DNA of 64,000 nt. Origin: Vibrio ruber DSM 16370 (lineage in GTDB: Bacteria; Pseudomonadota; Gammaproteobacteria; Enterobacterales; Vibrionaceae). The stretch's first letter is position 1. Each line of letters begins with the position of its first letter. Positions 44,387-52,286 of the stretch are shown here, piece by piece. Made by a program: the position numbers and the translations under genes. Under the pieces are notes generated by a model. It was not told where the DNA came from, searched no databases, and worked only from the letters and a program-made list of their open reading frames with translations. Location: NCBI RefSeq assembly GCF_900163965.1, contig NZ_FULE01000047.1:1-64000 (forward strand), in the 5' to 3' direction.

Positions 44387-44451
44387 ATCTGATATGTTCA
44401 GGTGGTCGGCACTTGATACGTCAAAAATCTGTGGGATGAACGCTGGTATGC

Positions 44452-44772
44452 TCATTGTTCTGAAATTGATGATTCGGAGATTGATTGCTCAGAAGCCGCC
44501 TGATCAGCGAACTGGCGACTCAGTTCCATGGTGCTGCCAAACAATACACTGATAGAGGAAACTGAAGACATCATACCGGAAATGCCCCGGACTTTGGTAA
44601 CAGCAAATGCGGCACATGCACCAATACCGAGAGTCATCCACGGGTTTTCCCGGACAAAACGGGTCGCAGTGAACTGGAGGGTTTGCTTGGCCAACAGGCA
44701 TTGTGTCAGCGCGGCTTTTCCCTCAGTCCGTTTTATCCGTATGTCCCGGTTGAGCTTGGTTAGATAAGGCAT
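44452..44772 (-). CDS. YqjK-like small protein
   Basis: A 106-residue protein that completes a yqjD-yqjE-yqjK-type trio. ATG 44772 (MPYLTKLNRDIRIKRTEGKA) is taken as the start; the open frame reaches 44814 but would overlap the preceding gene more deeply. It has a basic helical N-terminus, a small hydrophobic region about residues 45-65 (NPWMTLGIGACAAFAVTKV), a second weakly hydrophobic stretch, and a Ser/Gln/Glu-rich tail. It overlaps yqjE by about 50 bases. The similarity to E. coli YqjK is weak, so position in the trio carries most of the weight. Confidence 0.6.
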   Translation of the reverse strand: MPYLTKLNRDIRIKRTEGKAALTQCLLAKQTLQFTATRFVRENPWMTLGIGACAAFAVTKVRGISGMMSSVSSISVLFGSTMELSRQFADQAASEQSISESSISEQ

Positions 44773-45229
44773 ACCATCCCTCTTGCAATTGGTCGGTTGT
44801 ATTTTTAAAGCCAAGGAAGGTCGTCAGTCGTTTTTGCCACCAAGCCAGGCCAAACAGAACCAGCCCGAGTGACACAATAAATACTCCGGCACTTAGTAAT
44901 AAATGCGCTGTCAGGTAGTAGGTGACAATACCTGCGGTCAGGCAGAGACTAAAGATAAACAGCACAGCAAGCAGAATAAAAATGATGCTACACAAGACGA
45001 TTTGGCGCGCTGCAGCGATATTGGTTTTCACTTCGAGCACAAACAGATCGAGCGTTGTGTTTGACCATGTTTTGAGTGACGTCGCAAGCCTTTCAATTTG
45101 CGACAAAATGGCCTGAATTCCGTTCACCGCTTGTTCGATGTCCTGAGTGTCAGCCCCGCTTGGGGCCCGGCGACCATCTGCTGTCGCCGGGCCTTGCTCT
45201 TCAGTGGTGAGATGTTCGGAATTATTCAT
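44723..45229 (-). CDS. YqjE-like phage-holin-family membrane protein
   Basis: A 168-residue inner-membrane protein. ATG 45229 (MNNSEHLTTEEQ) is chosen because GGAAGG lies a few bases before it; the open frame begins at 45280. After a polar head and a helix (residues ~30-65), two membrane segments follow, about 75-100 (IVLCSIIFILLAVLFIFSLC) and 108-132 (LLLSAGVFIVSLGLVLFGLAW). The layout is that of YqjE/holin superfamily III proteins, which are stationary-phase or osmotic-stress genes in E. coli and not lysis genes. It lies between the YqjD-like and YqjK-like genes. Confidence 0.8.
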   Translation of the reverse strand: MNNSEHLTTEEQGPATADGRRAPSGADTQDIEQAVNGIQAILSQIERLATSLKTWSNTTLDLFVLEVKTNIAAARQIVLCSIIFILLAVLFIFSLCLTAGIVTYYLTAHLLLSAGVFIVSLGLVLFGLAWWQKRLTTFLGFKNTTDQLQEGWYALSNQAQPGHTDKTD

Positions 45230-45282
45230 TGAACTATCCCTTCCTATAAGTCCTTCCGATAAAATCTGAGTGGCAAGCAAGT

Positions 45283-45507
45283 CTATTTAATCAGCTTAGA
45301 CACAGCCCACCCCGCCAGAAATGCACAACCGAGGCTGAGCAACGGACGCTCCCTAATCACGTTTTCTGCTGATTTGGTCGCTTGCTGAATGCTCTCTGCT
45401 CCGGCTTCCAGCTTTTCTTTGGCATTGTTTTTGATTGCACCTGCTGTTTCCTCAAGTTGCTCTTGAGTTTTTGCTGCGCTTTCTTTTGCTGTCGTTGTTG
45501 TTGCCAT
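45283..45507 (-). CDS. YqjD/ElaB-type DUF883 protein, ribosome- or membrane-associated
   Basis: A 74-residue protein. A long charged helix (about residues 1-50; KESAAKTQEQLEETAGAIKN is its core) resembles the DUF883 proteins YqjD and ElaB. The tail ENVIRERPLLSLGCAFLAGWAVSKLIK is the C-terminal membrane anchor with the family ending. In E. coli YqjD binds stationary-phase ribosomes and is RpoS-dependent. It is the first gene of the trio. A sigma-54-like box (45618-45633) lies about 110 bases upstream. A good ribosome site (GGAGGCTCG) precedes the start. Confidence 0.85.
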   Translation of the reverse strand: MATTTTAKESAAKTQEQLEETAGAIKNNAKEKLEAGAESIQQATKSAENVIRERPLLSLGCAFLAGWAVSKLIK

Positions 45508-45546
45508 AACGAGCCTCCGTTAGTGTAGATAACATTGATGTTTTAC

Positions 45547-45588
45547 TTGGTAAAAATAGATTGATAAAAATAGATTGGTAAAAATAGA
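45547..45588. repeat. 14-bp tandem repeat, three copies
   Basis: TTGGTAAAAATAGA, TTGATAAAAATAGA and TTGGTAAAAATAGA follow one another between the yqjD-like gene and its candidate promoter. Copy number may alter the leader length. Confidence 0.9.
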
Positions 45589-45617
45589 ATCAATTCCATT
45601 TACCTTATTATGTATAA

Positions 45618-45633
45618 AGCGATTATCATGCCA
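45618..45633 (-). promoter_or_regulatory. candidate sigma-54 promoter of the yqjD-like operon
   Basis: On the minus strand TGGCAT-GATAA-TCGCT, against the TGGCAC-N5-TTGCW consensus: the GG and GC dinucleotides are correctly spaced, with one mismatch in each half. The start codon of the yqjD-like gene (45507) is 110 bases downstream. Confidence 0.5.
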
Positions 45634-45828
45634 AAATATTAAGTAACTGTTTTTATTAAATTAAATATCAAATACTGTTGTCTGGTTCAAAATGACTGGT
45701 AATTATTTCCTTCTCATTGCTGTCTCTTTGTAATTTTTTCTTACCTACCGTAAATCAACACCTTCAATCCATCATCTCCGTCTCGCTAATACCTTATATT
45801 GACTGGCATAAACAACATTCACGACCTC

Positions 45829-45844
45829 TGGCATACAAAATGCT
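45829..45844 (+). promoter_or_regulatory. candidate sigma-54 promoter of the 46027 gene
   Basis: TGGCAT-ACAAA-ATGCT keeps the -24 GG and -12 GC with the right spacing and two mismatches. It points toward the hypothetical gene at 46027, 183 bases away. Between them lies an imperfect AT-rich repeat (about 45949-46011; three ~21-bp units of the type TATGAATATTAAATAAA). Confidence 0.4.
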
Positions 45845-46026
45845 ATACCGATGAATGCAGGTCATATTGGATAATGATTGAACAACAATAAAAATATTGA
45901 ATGATGAAACTGTTATGACGAAACGGACAAATATCAGAATACAAAACGTATGAATATCAAATAAAGGATATAAACATTAAATAAAGAGTATGAATATTAA
46001 ATAATGAAAATAACGAAGAGGTTAAT

Positions 46027-46443
46027 ATGACATTCACGAATACACGAGTGAGAGAATTTACCCCGGTGAAAGAATTGCTGGTAAAAATCGCACATCATCG
46101 ACAAAGATGTTTGCCGCTTGTCGATGCTCATTCACATCAGAATATTGATCGCTCAGCATCCCGGTTCGTCAAAATAGAAAAAGTAATGCTTAACAAGATT
46201 GCGAACCTATTTTTTGACCAGAACGGTGACGATTTTATTGCCGAACATACCAATAAAACTGATATCGCAACCATCAGCCATTATCAAGAAATGCATTTTA
46301 TGAATGCACAATTACTGAGAGAGTTAAAACAGTTACTCCGGGAATTGGATGATGCCAACTTAGCAATGTTGCTCTCATATTGGATCGCAGCACTACAAGT
46401 TGAAAACGATGAACTGGAAAAATACTTACCTCAAGGTGGGTAG
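46027..46443 (+). CDS. hypothetical helical protein
   Basis: A 138-residue protein I do not recognise. It starts MTFTNTRVREFTPVKELL and is predicted soluble and mainly helical. A histidine-rich N-terminal third (IAHHRQRCLPLVDAHSHQN) and a helical C-terminal half (ISHYQEMHFMNAQLLRELKQ) are present, with no full hemerythrin or ferritin metal set that I can identify. It is the only plus-strand gene in a long minus-strand cluster and has its own weak sigma-54-like box. Given the hemerythrin and stress genes around it, a stress role is possible, but this is speculation. Confidence 0.6.
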   Translation: MTFTNTRVREFTPVKELLVKIAHHRQRCLPLVDAHSHQNIDRSASRFVKIEKVMLNKIANLFFDQNGDDFIAEHTNKTDIATISHYQEMHFMNAQLLRELKQLLRELDDANLAMLLSYWIAALQVENDELEKYLPQGG

Positions 46444-46615
46444 CCCCGCCTTTTGCTTGTTTGACTTTGTGCTTTCATTGATGATGAGCAGCCTGCTCTT
46501 CCCTTAGACACATTCCGCAGACGTATTCCTCAGACAAAAGTCCGACAAAACGCATCTCATGATGATATGTTTACCGCACTGAATGAACCGGGCTGCTGCC
46601 CACCTTCGAGTCACC

Positions 46616-48253
46616 TCAACCGGGGACGAAAACATTGAGCGACTGAGGATGAATCTCGATCATTAAACAACGGTCAGAATATAGCTCGCCATCGATAACA
46701 TAATTGATCGGCTTGTCAGCCTTAATCGTCACACGGGTCGCTTTGGCATACTGAAACAGCTTCGACTGTTCCTGCACGCCGACGCTGGTTAAAGTCAGGT
46801 CCGACAGTGCAACGAGGCGTTCGCCAAGAGATTGGGTGTTATCCAGGTAAGTAATATGCAATTGCCCGTCATCGGGCTGCGGCTCACCACCCCCTTGCGC
46901 CAGCACGGTACTGAATGGCGCAGTATTGGCCACAATAAAGCTGTGAACGTCAATCGCCTGACCATCAAATTGATGTTCATCGGCTGACTGTCCTTGCATT
47001 TCAACGTTGAGGCTTTGCGTCTCTTCCGAAATCAAGGCATTAAAAAAGCCGGTTAAATACGCCAGCTGCCCAAAAGTATTTTTTTCTTCACGCTGTGCGA
47101 ATTCGATCATTTGCTGTTCCAGACCAATGCCGAGTACCATCAAAATCAGTCGTTGGTTACATGTTGCGGTGTCGATACGTTGGCAATGTCCCGCGAGAAT
47201 CGCTTCACACGCTTTTTCTACCGGTGATATCTTCGTGCTGATGCCATACAGCACATGACATAATGCATTCGCTGTCCCTAACGGGATAATCCCGAGCTTG
47301 ATGTCAGTATCAACAAGCTGGCTCGCCACTTCGGTCACCGTGCCATCTCCCCCTGACACCATCACTTGGCTCACACCATGCTCTTTGGCCTGCTTCGCAA
47401 GCGTTTCTGCGCTGGTATTTTCCGTGGTTTGATGAATACGAAGACGGAACTTGCGAGTCAGTTCACGAATCACTTGCTGTTCGTGTTGCTGCCATTTACC
47501 GCCCCCGGCCACCGGGTTCACGATCATCCAGGTCGGATCATCAAGCGCTAATACGCCTTTTTCGCTGATGGCTTGCAGTATTTTCATCTGTAACCGATTC
47601 AGCCTTGCCGTTTGGCGAACGCTGCTGATTTTCTCCATCACCGACGCGACCGACAGAGACGGGTCTTGACTCAGCAGGTAAGCCGCCACCACAAATACCG
47701 AGCGGCCACGCCCCAGTGCGCAGTGAACCACCACTGAACGCCCGCACGCAATTTGGGTATCGATCCAATTTATCGCATGACGTAAACGCGCTAAGGTCGG
47801 CGCTTTATGATCGAGCACGGGAATCGAAAGATAACTGAACTGTTTGTCGGTCGTCGCACTCTCTAACCCGGCAAATTCCGCCGTGACATCGACAATACAA
47901 GAAATATCGTGAGATTCGAGAAAGGCTAAATCGCTGCGGAATAAACGACGGGAAAGATAAAGATTATCGCTGACCTGCTGAATAGGCGGAACGGTGTCAT
48001 GTCGTCTTTCCCAAGCATTGTAGGCTTTCGCCCCCCATAAAAAGGGAATAAACGCCCATCGTATCCACCAGACAATTTTACCGTCCTGACTCTTCCTGAA
48101 CATGGATGGGAAATCGAACCAATAAGCGCCACTGACCAACACCAGAGAAAGGGACACCCATAACAACAGGATGCTCAGGACGATATGTGGCATATAAATA
48201 GCCGCAAGCAATGAAGCGAGGGCACCAAGCAGATAATATTTGACGATGAACAT
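46616..48253 (-). CDS. fusion of membrane anchor, dual-specificity phosphatase and diacylglycerol-kinase-type lipid kinase
   Basis: A 545-residue inner-membrane protein with three parts. Residues 1-75 carry two or three hydrophobic segments. Residues about 90-230 form a dual-specificity/tyrosine-phosphatase domain with the complete HCxxGxxRS loop (H177, C178, R184 in VVVHCALGRGRS). Residues about 240-545 are a DAGK_cat/YegS-type lipid kinase with NPVAGGGK and the GGDGTVTEVA nucleotide-binding motif (301-310), ending in an IDGE-type segment (VIDGELYSD). The phosphatase and kinase would work on lipid or phospholipid head groups, or the phosphatase on protein. It lies 36 bases after the hemerythrin gene on the same strand. 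Confidence 0.88.
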   Translation of the reverse strand: MFIVKYYLLGALASLLAAIYMPHIVLSILLLWVSLSLVLVSGAYWFDFPSMFRKSQDGKIVWWIRWAFIPFLWGAKAYNAWERRHDTVPPIQQVSDNLYLSRRLFRSDLAFLESHDISCIVDVTAEFAGLESATTDKQFSYLSIPVLDHKAPTLARLRHAINWIDTQIACGRSVVVHCALGRGRSVFVVAAYLLSQDPSLSVASVMEKISSVRQTARLNRLQMKILQAISEKGVLALDDPTWMIVNPVAGGGKWQQHEQQVIRELTRKFRLRIHQTTENTSAETLAKQAKEHGVSQVMVSGGDGTVTEVASQLVDTDIKLGIIPLGTANALCHVLYGISTKISPVEKACEAILAGHCQRIDTATCNQRLILMVLGIGLEQQMIEFAQREEKNTFGQLAYLTGFFNALISEETQSLNVEMQGQSADEHQFDGQAIDVHSFIVANTAPFSTVLAQGGGEPQPDDGQLHITYLDNTQSLGERLVALSDLTLTSVGVQEQSKLFQYAKATRVTIKADKPINYVIDGELYSDRCLMIEIHPQSLNVFVPG

Positions 48254-48289
48254 GCTACCTCCTGCAAACCATCATCGATGGCGGGAATC

Positions 48290-48721
48290 TTAATGGGTCA
48301 TCTCTTGGATATAATCATTCGCCAACTGCTGTTTTTGCTCGTCTGACATCACTTTACCGGCCATTTGAAAAAAGCGTTGTTCTTCCTCTTCCAAATGGTG
48401 CAACACTTTGTGACGCAATTTTTTCATCAGCGTGAGCCACGCGGGTGAACTTCTGTCGGTTTCATCAATCTGTGCGATCATTTTGTCGATGGCGTGGTGT
48501 TCTGCGATCCCGTGTCGCGACAGATCAATCGTCTTATCACTTTCAATCAGTGGGGCATAAAAATAGCGTTCTTCAGCGGCAGCATGTTGCTCAAGCTCTT
48601 GTTTTAAGTTGTCATAAAATTCTTTCCGAACCGGGGAATCGCCTGAAGTTTCCATCAATGAATCCAGTAAAAGGCGCTGTTTTTCATGGCTCTCTGTGAG
48701 TACATCAAATATATTCTTCAT
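48290..48721 (-). CDS. hemerythrin HHE-domain protein
   Basis: A 143-residue cytoplasmic protein with the HHE cation-binding pattern: ESHEKQRLLLD near the start, EQHAAAEERYFY, EHHAIDKMI and LHHLEEEEQRFF. These supply the His/Glu ligands of a diiron site. Two adjacent ATG codons begin the frame. ATG 48721, seven bases after AAGGAG, is preferred over 48724. Related proteins (for example YtfE/RIC in E. coli) deal with iron-sulfur damage or NO, but this is the short stand-alone class, so a general stress or metal-handling role is inferred. It probably shares a transcript with the phosphatase-kinase gene. Confidence 0.85.
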   Translation of the reverse strand: MKNIFDVLTESHEKQRLLLDSLMETSGDSPVRKEFYDNLKQELEQHAAAEERYFYAPLIESDKTIDLSRHGIAEHHAIDKMIAQIDETDRSSPAWLTLMKKLRHKVLHHLEEEEQRFFQMAGKVMSDEQKQQLANDYIQEMTH

Positions 48722-48769
48722 CATCTGACTCCTTCTCAAATTAATTAAGATAAGAATAGTTGATAATAT

Positions 48770-48795
48770 AAAGGGCAGCGTTTCAGCCGCCCTTT
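48770..48795 (-). terminator. rho-independent terminator after the small lipoprotein gene
   Basis: AAAGGGC (48770-48776) pairs with GCCCTTT (48789-48795), with inner GC pairs. On the minus strand it is followed by ATATTATC, a modest T-rich tail. It lies about 35 bases after the stop of the lipoprotein gene. Confidence 0.65.
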
Positions 48796-48829
48796 ACGCT
48801 TCACTTTTATGACTGACGATGGAAGAGGC

Positions 48830-49027
48830 TTAACAGTCTTTATCTTCTGCGTTCAAGCTCTCTTTGAGATTTTCACACTTATCTTCAATGGCATTTTGTG
48901 TGTCTTGCGCGGTTTCATCCAATTGTTTACCGGCTTTCTCCATCGGACCTTCATCACTACAGGCTCCCAGCGCAAAGACTAATCCCGATACGGCTATCAT
49001 ACGATAAATAAATGATGTCACTTTCAT
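48830..49027 (-). CDS. small predicted lipoprotein
   Basis: A 65-residue protein with a lipoprotein signal: MKVTSFIYRMIAVSGLVFALGAC ends in the lipobox LGAC with Cys23, and Ser follows so outer-membrane sorting is expected. The mature 43 residues are acidic (DEGPMEKAGKQLDETAQD) and end in a second cysteine pair (KCENLKESLNAEDKDC). It resembles small osmotic or envelope-stress lipoproteins. It follows the YtjA-like gene by eight bases on the same strand, so the two form one operon. Function is unknown. Confidence 0.8.
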   Translation of the reverse strand: MKVTSFIYRMIAVSGLVFALGACSDEGPMEKAGKQLDETAQDTQNAIEDKCENLKESLNAEDKDC

Positions 49028-49035
49028 ATAAACTC

Positions 49036-49212
49036 CTACCTATTTATATTTTTCTTTCCGAGTATCGCCAACACAATTGACACAATGAGTGACAATAGGA
49101 ACAGATAAAATATGATTTGCGCAACGGCTGCGGCTGCACCGGCAATGCCACTAAATCCAAGAACCCCGGCAACAAGAGCCAAGACAAGGAAAATAAATAT
49201 CCAACGAAGCAT
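49036..49212 (-). CDS. YtjA family small membrane protein (DUF1328)
   Basis: A 58-residue protein, shorter than most gene callers accept. It is almost wholly two membrane helices: MLRWIFIFLVLALVAGVLGF and then QIIFYLFLLSLIVSIVLAIL, around the typical SGIAGAAAAVAQ linker of DUF1328. Relatives are stress-linked (YtjA in E. coli). A ribosome site (AAAGGAGATACCACA) precedes ATG 49212. The lipoprotein gene follows eight bases later. Confidence 0.85.
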   Translation of the reverse strand: MLRWIFIFLVLALVAGVLGFSGIAGAAAAVAQIIFYLFLLSLIVSIVLAILGKKNINR

Positions 49213-49261
49213 TGTGGTATCTCCTTTATTTCGAGTTAACCCTTAATGTCGAGTTAACTCT

Positions 49262-49297
49262 TTATTTCAAGGTAATGGCTTATTTCAAGGTAATGGC
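49262..49297. repeat. 18-bp tandem repeat, two copies
   Basis: TTATTTCAAGGTAATGGC occurs twice head to tail (49262-49279 and 49280-49297) in the leader of the ytjA-like gene. A TCGAGTTAAC element also occurs twice just before (about 49219-49254). Confidence 0.85.
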
Positions 49298-49373
49298 GCG
49301 ATTAATAATCATCCTGAATATACCAAGGACAATATTTTTATCTTGCTCGCCGGTGAAAACACCATGCACGTGA

Positions 49374-49925
49374 TTACTGAACCACTTCGAGCTTATCGAT
49401 AACTTTATTTACATCATTGGTATTATTGGCAATCGATAAAGCAAGATCATGCTCAGCATCTGAATTCACTTGACCGGTTAATGTAACGGTTTGATTGTCT
49501 GTGGTGACATTAATATCGGTGCCACTAACGTTAGTCTCCATGAGTAAACGCGTTTTGACTACCGTGGTAATTTTAGAATCCGTCAATACTGCGGATGCAT
49601 CAGAATCAGATTTTGGTTTATCTGCGTTCACAACCATCAGCTTGTTATTTACTTTTTTCACCCCATCAAGACCTGCAACCAATTCACCTGCCAACGACTT
49701 TTCTAAATCGTTGTTCACTGACCCTGTCAGTGTAACCACCTGGTTTTTAACATCGGTATTGATATCAAAAGAGTTCAAATTGGTATTGAGCAGTAAAGTT
49801 GTTTCGGCTTTACCGTCCAACCAAGCATCCATGGATTCTTTTTTCCATTGATCACTGGCTAATACTGCAGTAGATGAAGTTGCAAGAACTGTAGTCAGTA
49901 CAATTTTAGCTGCGATATTTTTCAT
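49374..49925 (-). CDS. periplasmic BON-domain protein (OsmY-like)
   Basis: A 183-residue exported protein. ATG 49925 (MKNIAAKIVLTTVLATS) starts a signal peptide ending about AVLA-S. Two BON domains follow (about residues 40-95 and 110-165), each with the turn motifs DIN(T)DVKNQVVTLTG and DINVTTDNQTVTLTG. OsmY-type proteins are induced by osmotic and envelope stress and are thought to bind phospholipid. A nearly perfect sigma-54 promoter lies 39 bases upstream. Its closeness to the other small stress genes, on the same strand, suggests that they are transcribed together at least in part. Confidence 0.9.
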   Translation of the reverse strand: MKNIAAKIVLTTVLATSSTAVLASDQWKKESMDAWLDGKAETTLLLNTNLNSFDINTDVKNQVVTLTGSVNNDLEKSLAGELVAGLDGVKKVNNKLMVVNADKPKSDSDASAVLTDSKITTVVKTRLLMETNVSGTDINVTTDNQTVTLTGQVNSDAEHDLALSIANNTNDVNKVIDKLEVVQ

Positions 49926-49963
49926 GATCATTCTCCATTCTATTGACGTTGCAGTTCTAAAAT

Positions 49964-49979
49964 AGCAACACGCGTGCCA
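49964..49979 (-). promoter_or_regulatory. sigma-54 (-24/-12) promoter of the BON-domain gene
   Basis: On the minus strand TGGCAC-GCGTG-TTGCT matches the TGGCAC-N5-TTGCW consensus at every fixed position. It lies 39 bases before the BON gene start codon. An activator gene of the sigma-54 class starts 370 bp away on the other strand. Confidence 0.85.
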
Positions 49980-50352
49980 GTTTTTTAAACTGTTGTTTTA
50001 TAAAGATTTAATGTCAAGTAAATGCTTTATCCGAGAAACGGGAACAACCCATTCGTGAATTATTTACACAGAAGAAATGTAATTTTTAATCATGACATGC
50101 AGGTTCAGCCTGAAGCGTAATTTTAAATACGAATGCTCGTCACGCTGCTATTTTTAGTCTTGCACTCTCGATTTTTTTAGTCATCGAGTTTTTAGTCATC
50201 TATCAGTTATCAGTTATCAGTCTCGGGAAATCATTGACATACCATACACGCATATCTCCATCATACTCTGAACAGACTTTTACAATATTCTGGCTTGTGC
50301 TGCTGACACAATAGACGTACATTCTTTCTGTAATCGTAAAGAGGGCATTTCT
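49980..50352. other. intergenic stretch before the sigma-54 activator gene
   Basis: About 370 bp. It holds TTTTTAGTC three times and a TTATCAG heptamer repeated around 50200-50220, plus a weak hairpin CTCGA/TCGAG. No small gene is evident. An enhancer site for the activator is expected here or near the BON promoter but is not recognisable by eye. Confidence 0.4.
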
Positions 50353-51693
50353 ATGTCATTACCCAGTCTGTTTCTCAGCATACAAGACCCGAAGCTTAAA
50401 GATGCTATCGCTGCTTGTCAGGAACTCAATAAATTTCGTTTGTATGATATGGAAACCGAAGGTGATTGGATCGAGCACTTTATCGATATTCGACCCGATG
50501 TCGCTATCGTAGAAGTCATTGATTTCACACATGCTGATTATCAGCAACTGTCTGAGTTCGAAGCCATATATGACATGGATCTGATCATCATCAGCTCCGG
50601 TGCTCCTAATGAAAACCTCGATAAGCTGATGAATCTCGGTGCTATTTTCCACTACAGAAAGCCAGTCGACTGCAACACTGTGTCTCATACGTTGACAGAA
50701 GTCAGTCAGTATTATCAGCACAAACAAGAACAGGGACGTAAAGTCGCCACCAGCGATTTAGATCAGTTTGGTTTATTAGTCGGCTCTTCATCTCCGATGC
50801 ACCAGCTCTACCGGATGATCCGTCGGGTGGCGAGAACCGAAGCCAATGTTTTGATTGTCGGTGAAAGTGGCTCAGGTAAAGAGCTTGTGGCGCAAACCAT
50901 CCATTTGGCCAGTGAGCGCAACCAGCAACCCTTTATCGCTATCAACTGTGGTGCCATTAGTCCGGAGTTGGTCGATAGCGAGCTGTTCGGCCATGAAAAA
51001 GGGGCGTTCACCGGTGCCAACAAAGCCCATCAAGGGGTATTCAAGCAAGCTGAAGGCGGCACGCTGTTTCTCGATGAAATCACTGAAATGCCGCTTGAAC
51101 ATCAAGTGAAACTGCTGCGTGTTCTGGAAACGGGCGAATACCGCCCCGTTGGGAGTCACACCGTCCATATCGCCGACACCCGCATCGTGGCAGCAACCAA
51201 CCGCGATCCCAAAGTCGCGATCGAAGAGCAGTTTTTACGTGAAGATCTCTTTTTCAGGCTGTCGCACTTCCCGTTAACCGTTCCGCCTTTACGTGAACGC
51301 GGTGACGACATTGCCGGATTAGCCAAACACTTTATTGCCCACCGTAATGCGAACGAATCAAAGGCAAAGACGATTCTCGACTCCGCGCTCCAAAAAATTG
51401 TCATGCACGACTGGCCCGGTAACGTCAGAGAACTGAAACACACCATTGAGCGGGCGTTCATTCTGGCTGATGATATCATCAAAGATGAGCACCTGATTTA
51501 CGATACTCCGCCATTGGAAACCGGCACCAGTTTAGAGGACATCATCCCCACAGGCGTATCACTGGAAGAACTGGAAAAACATGCCATTCTCAACACACTG
51601 GAAAAGAATCAGGGCAACAAGACCGAGTCTGCTCAAGAGCTGGGGATCAGTGTCAAAACGCTGTATAACAAACTAGAAAAATATCAGGACTGA
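50353..51693 (+). CDS. sigma-54-dependent transcription activator with a degenerate receiver
   Basis: A 446-residue activator of the NtrC class. Residues about 1-125 look like a receiver fold that has lost the phospho-acceptor (VAIVEVIDFT where DLVLLD would be), so control by phosphorylation is unlikely. The AAA+ domain has GESGSGKE (170-177), GAFTGA (the sigma-54 contact loop, 217-222), LFLDEITEMPLEHQVKLLRV, and the arginine finger region. A Fis-type HTH ends the protein (ESAQELGISVKTLYNKLEKY). It is next to a BON gene with a perfect sigma-54 promoter and other sigma-54-like sites, which makes these likely targets. The signal is unknown. Confidence 0.92.
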   Translation: MSLPSLFLSIQDPKLKDAIAACQELNKFRLYDMETEGDWIEHFIDIRPDVAIVEVIDFTHADYQQLSEFEAIYDMDLIIISSGAPNENLDKLMNLGAIFHYRKPVDCNTVSHTLTEVSQYYQHKQEQGRKVATSDLDQFGLLVGSSSPMHQLYRMIRRVARTEANVLIVGESGSGKELVAQTIHLASERNQQPFIAINCGAISPELVDSELFGHEKGAFTGANKAHQGVFKQAEGGTLFLDEITEMPLEHQVKLLRVLETGEYRPVGSHTVHIADTRIVAATNRDPKVAIEEQFLREDLFFRLSHFPLTVPPLRERGDDIAGLAKHFIAHRNANESKAKTILDSALQKIVMHDWPGNVRELKHTIERAFILADDIIKDEHLIYDTPPLETGTSLEDIIPTGVSLEELEKHAILNTLEKNQGNKTESAQELGISVKTLYNKLEKYQD

Positions 51694-51694
51694 T

Positions 51695-52114
51695 ATGTTG
51701 CGCCTTTCCACACGTGACGATGAAAATATGCCTGACAGTACAATTTTGCATGGCAGGTTAGCCACAGAATTCAAAACCATCCGTGCAATGATGAAAATAT
51801 ACTGTGCGAAATATCATCATGGCACACCTTTGTGCGAGTCATGTGCAACGCTGTTACAGTATGCAGAACAAAAGCTGGATCGTTGCCCGTACGGACAGCA
51901 GAAACCGGCCTGCAACCAATGTCCGATTCACTGTTATAAACCCGAGCCGAAAGCGCAAATCCGGGTCATTATGCGCGATTCAGGCCCGCGGATGCTGCTC
52001 CATCATCCGATTCTGGCAATACGGCATCTGTACCATGAAAAGCAGGCTTGCCCTGACAAGCCGCAAATCAACGCTTCCAACCGCCATCAACGAAAACAGA
52101 ATCCGGATAAATAG
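51695..52114 (+). CDS. YgbA-like nitrous oxide-stimulated promoter family protein
   Basis: A 139-residue protein with the conserved cysteine pattern of the YgbA (PF11756) family: PLCESCATLLQYAEQKLDRC, then CNQCPIHCYKPE, and GPRMLLHHPILAIRHL. In E. coli YgbA is induced by NO under NsrR control and is linked to recovery from nitrosative stress. The ATG at 51695 is preceded by AGGACTGAT and overlaps the end of the activator gene closely, so it may be co-transcribed. A second start at 51728 gives the family-typical length. It lies directly upstream of the nitrate sensor genes, which fits a role in nitrogen-oxide respiration. Confidence 0.8.
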   Translation: MLRLSTRDDENMPDSTILHGRLATEFKTIRAMMKIYCAKYHHGTPLCESCATLLQYAEQKLDRCPYGQQKPACNQCPIHCYKPEPKAQIRVIMRDSGPRMLLHHPILAIRHLYHEKQACPDKPQINASNRHQRKQNPDK

Positions 52115-52286
52115 TATTCCGACCGAACCAGTGATGGGGCTCCCCTTCCCTGTATTCATTGGATGAGTATGTCAGCCGCCCCACTGACAAACCGTACACC
52201 GGCCTCAATGAAGATTTATGTGATATTCGCAGATATCTTTGCCGAATTAGCCGAGTCTTGCATGATATAATCATCAACTCCTCTTG

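Noticed and set aside
44723..45229. Prophage lysis gene reading of the holin-family protein
   Set aside because: It lies in a yqjD-yqjE-yqjK-type trio with no phage genes nearby, so a stress membrane protein is the better reading.
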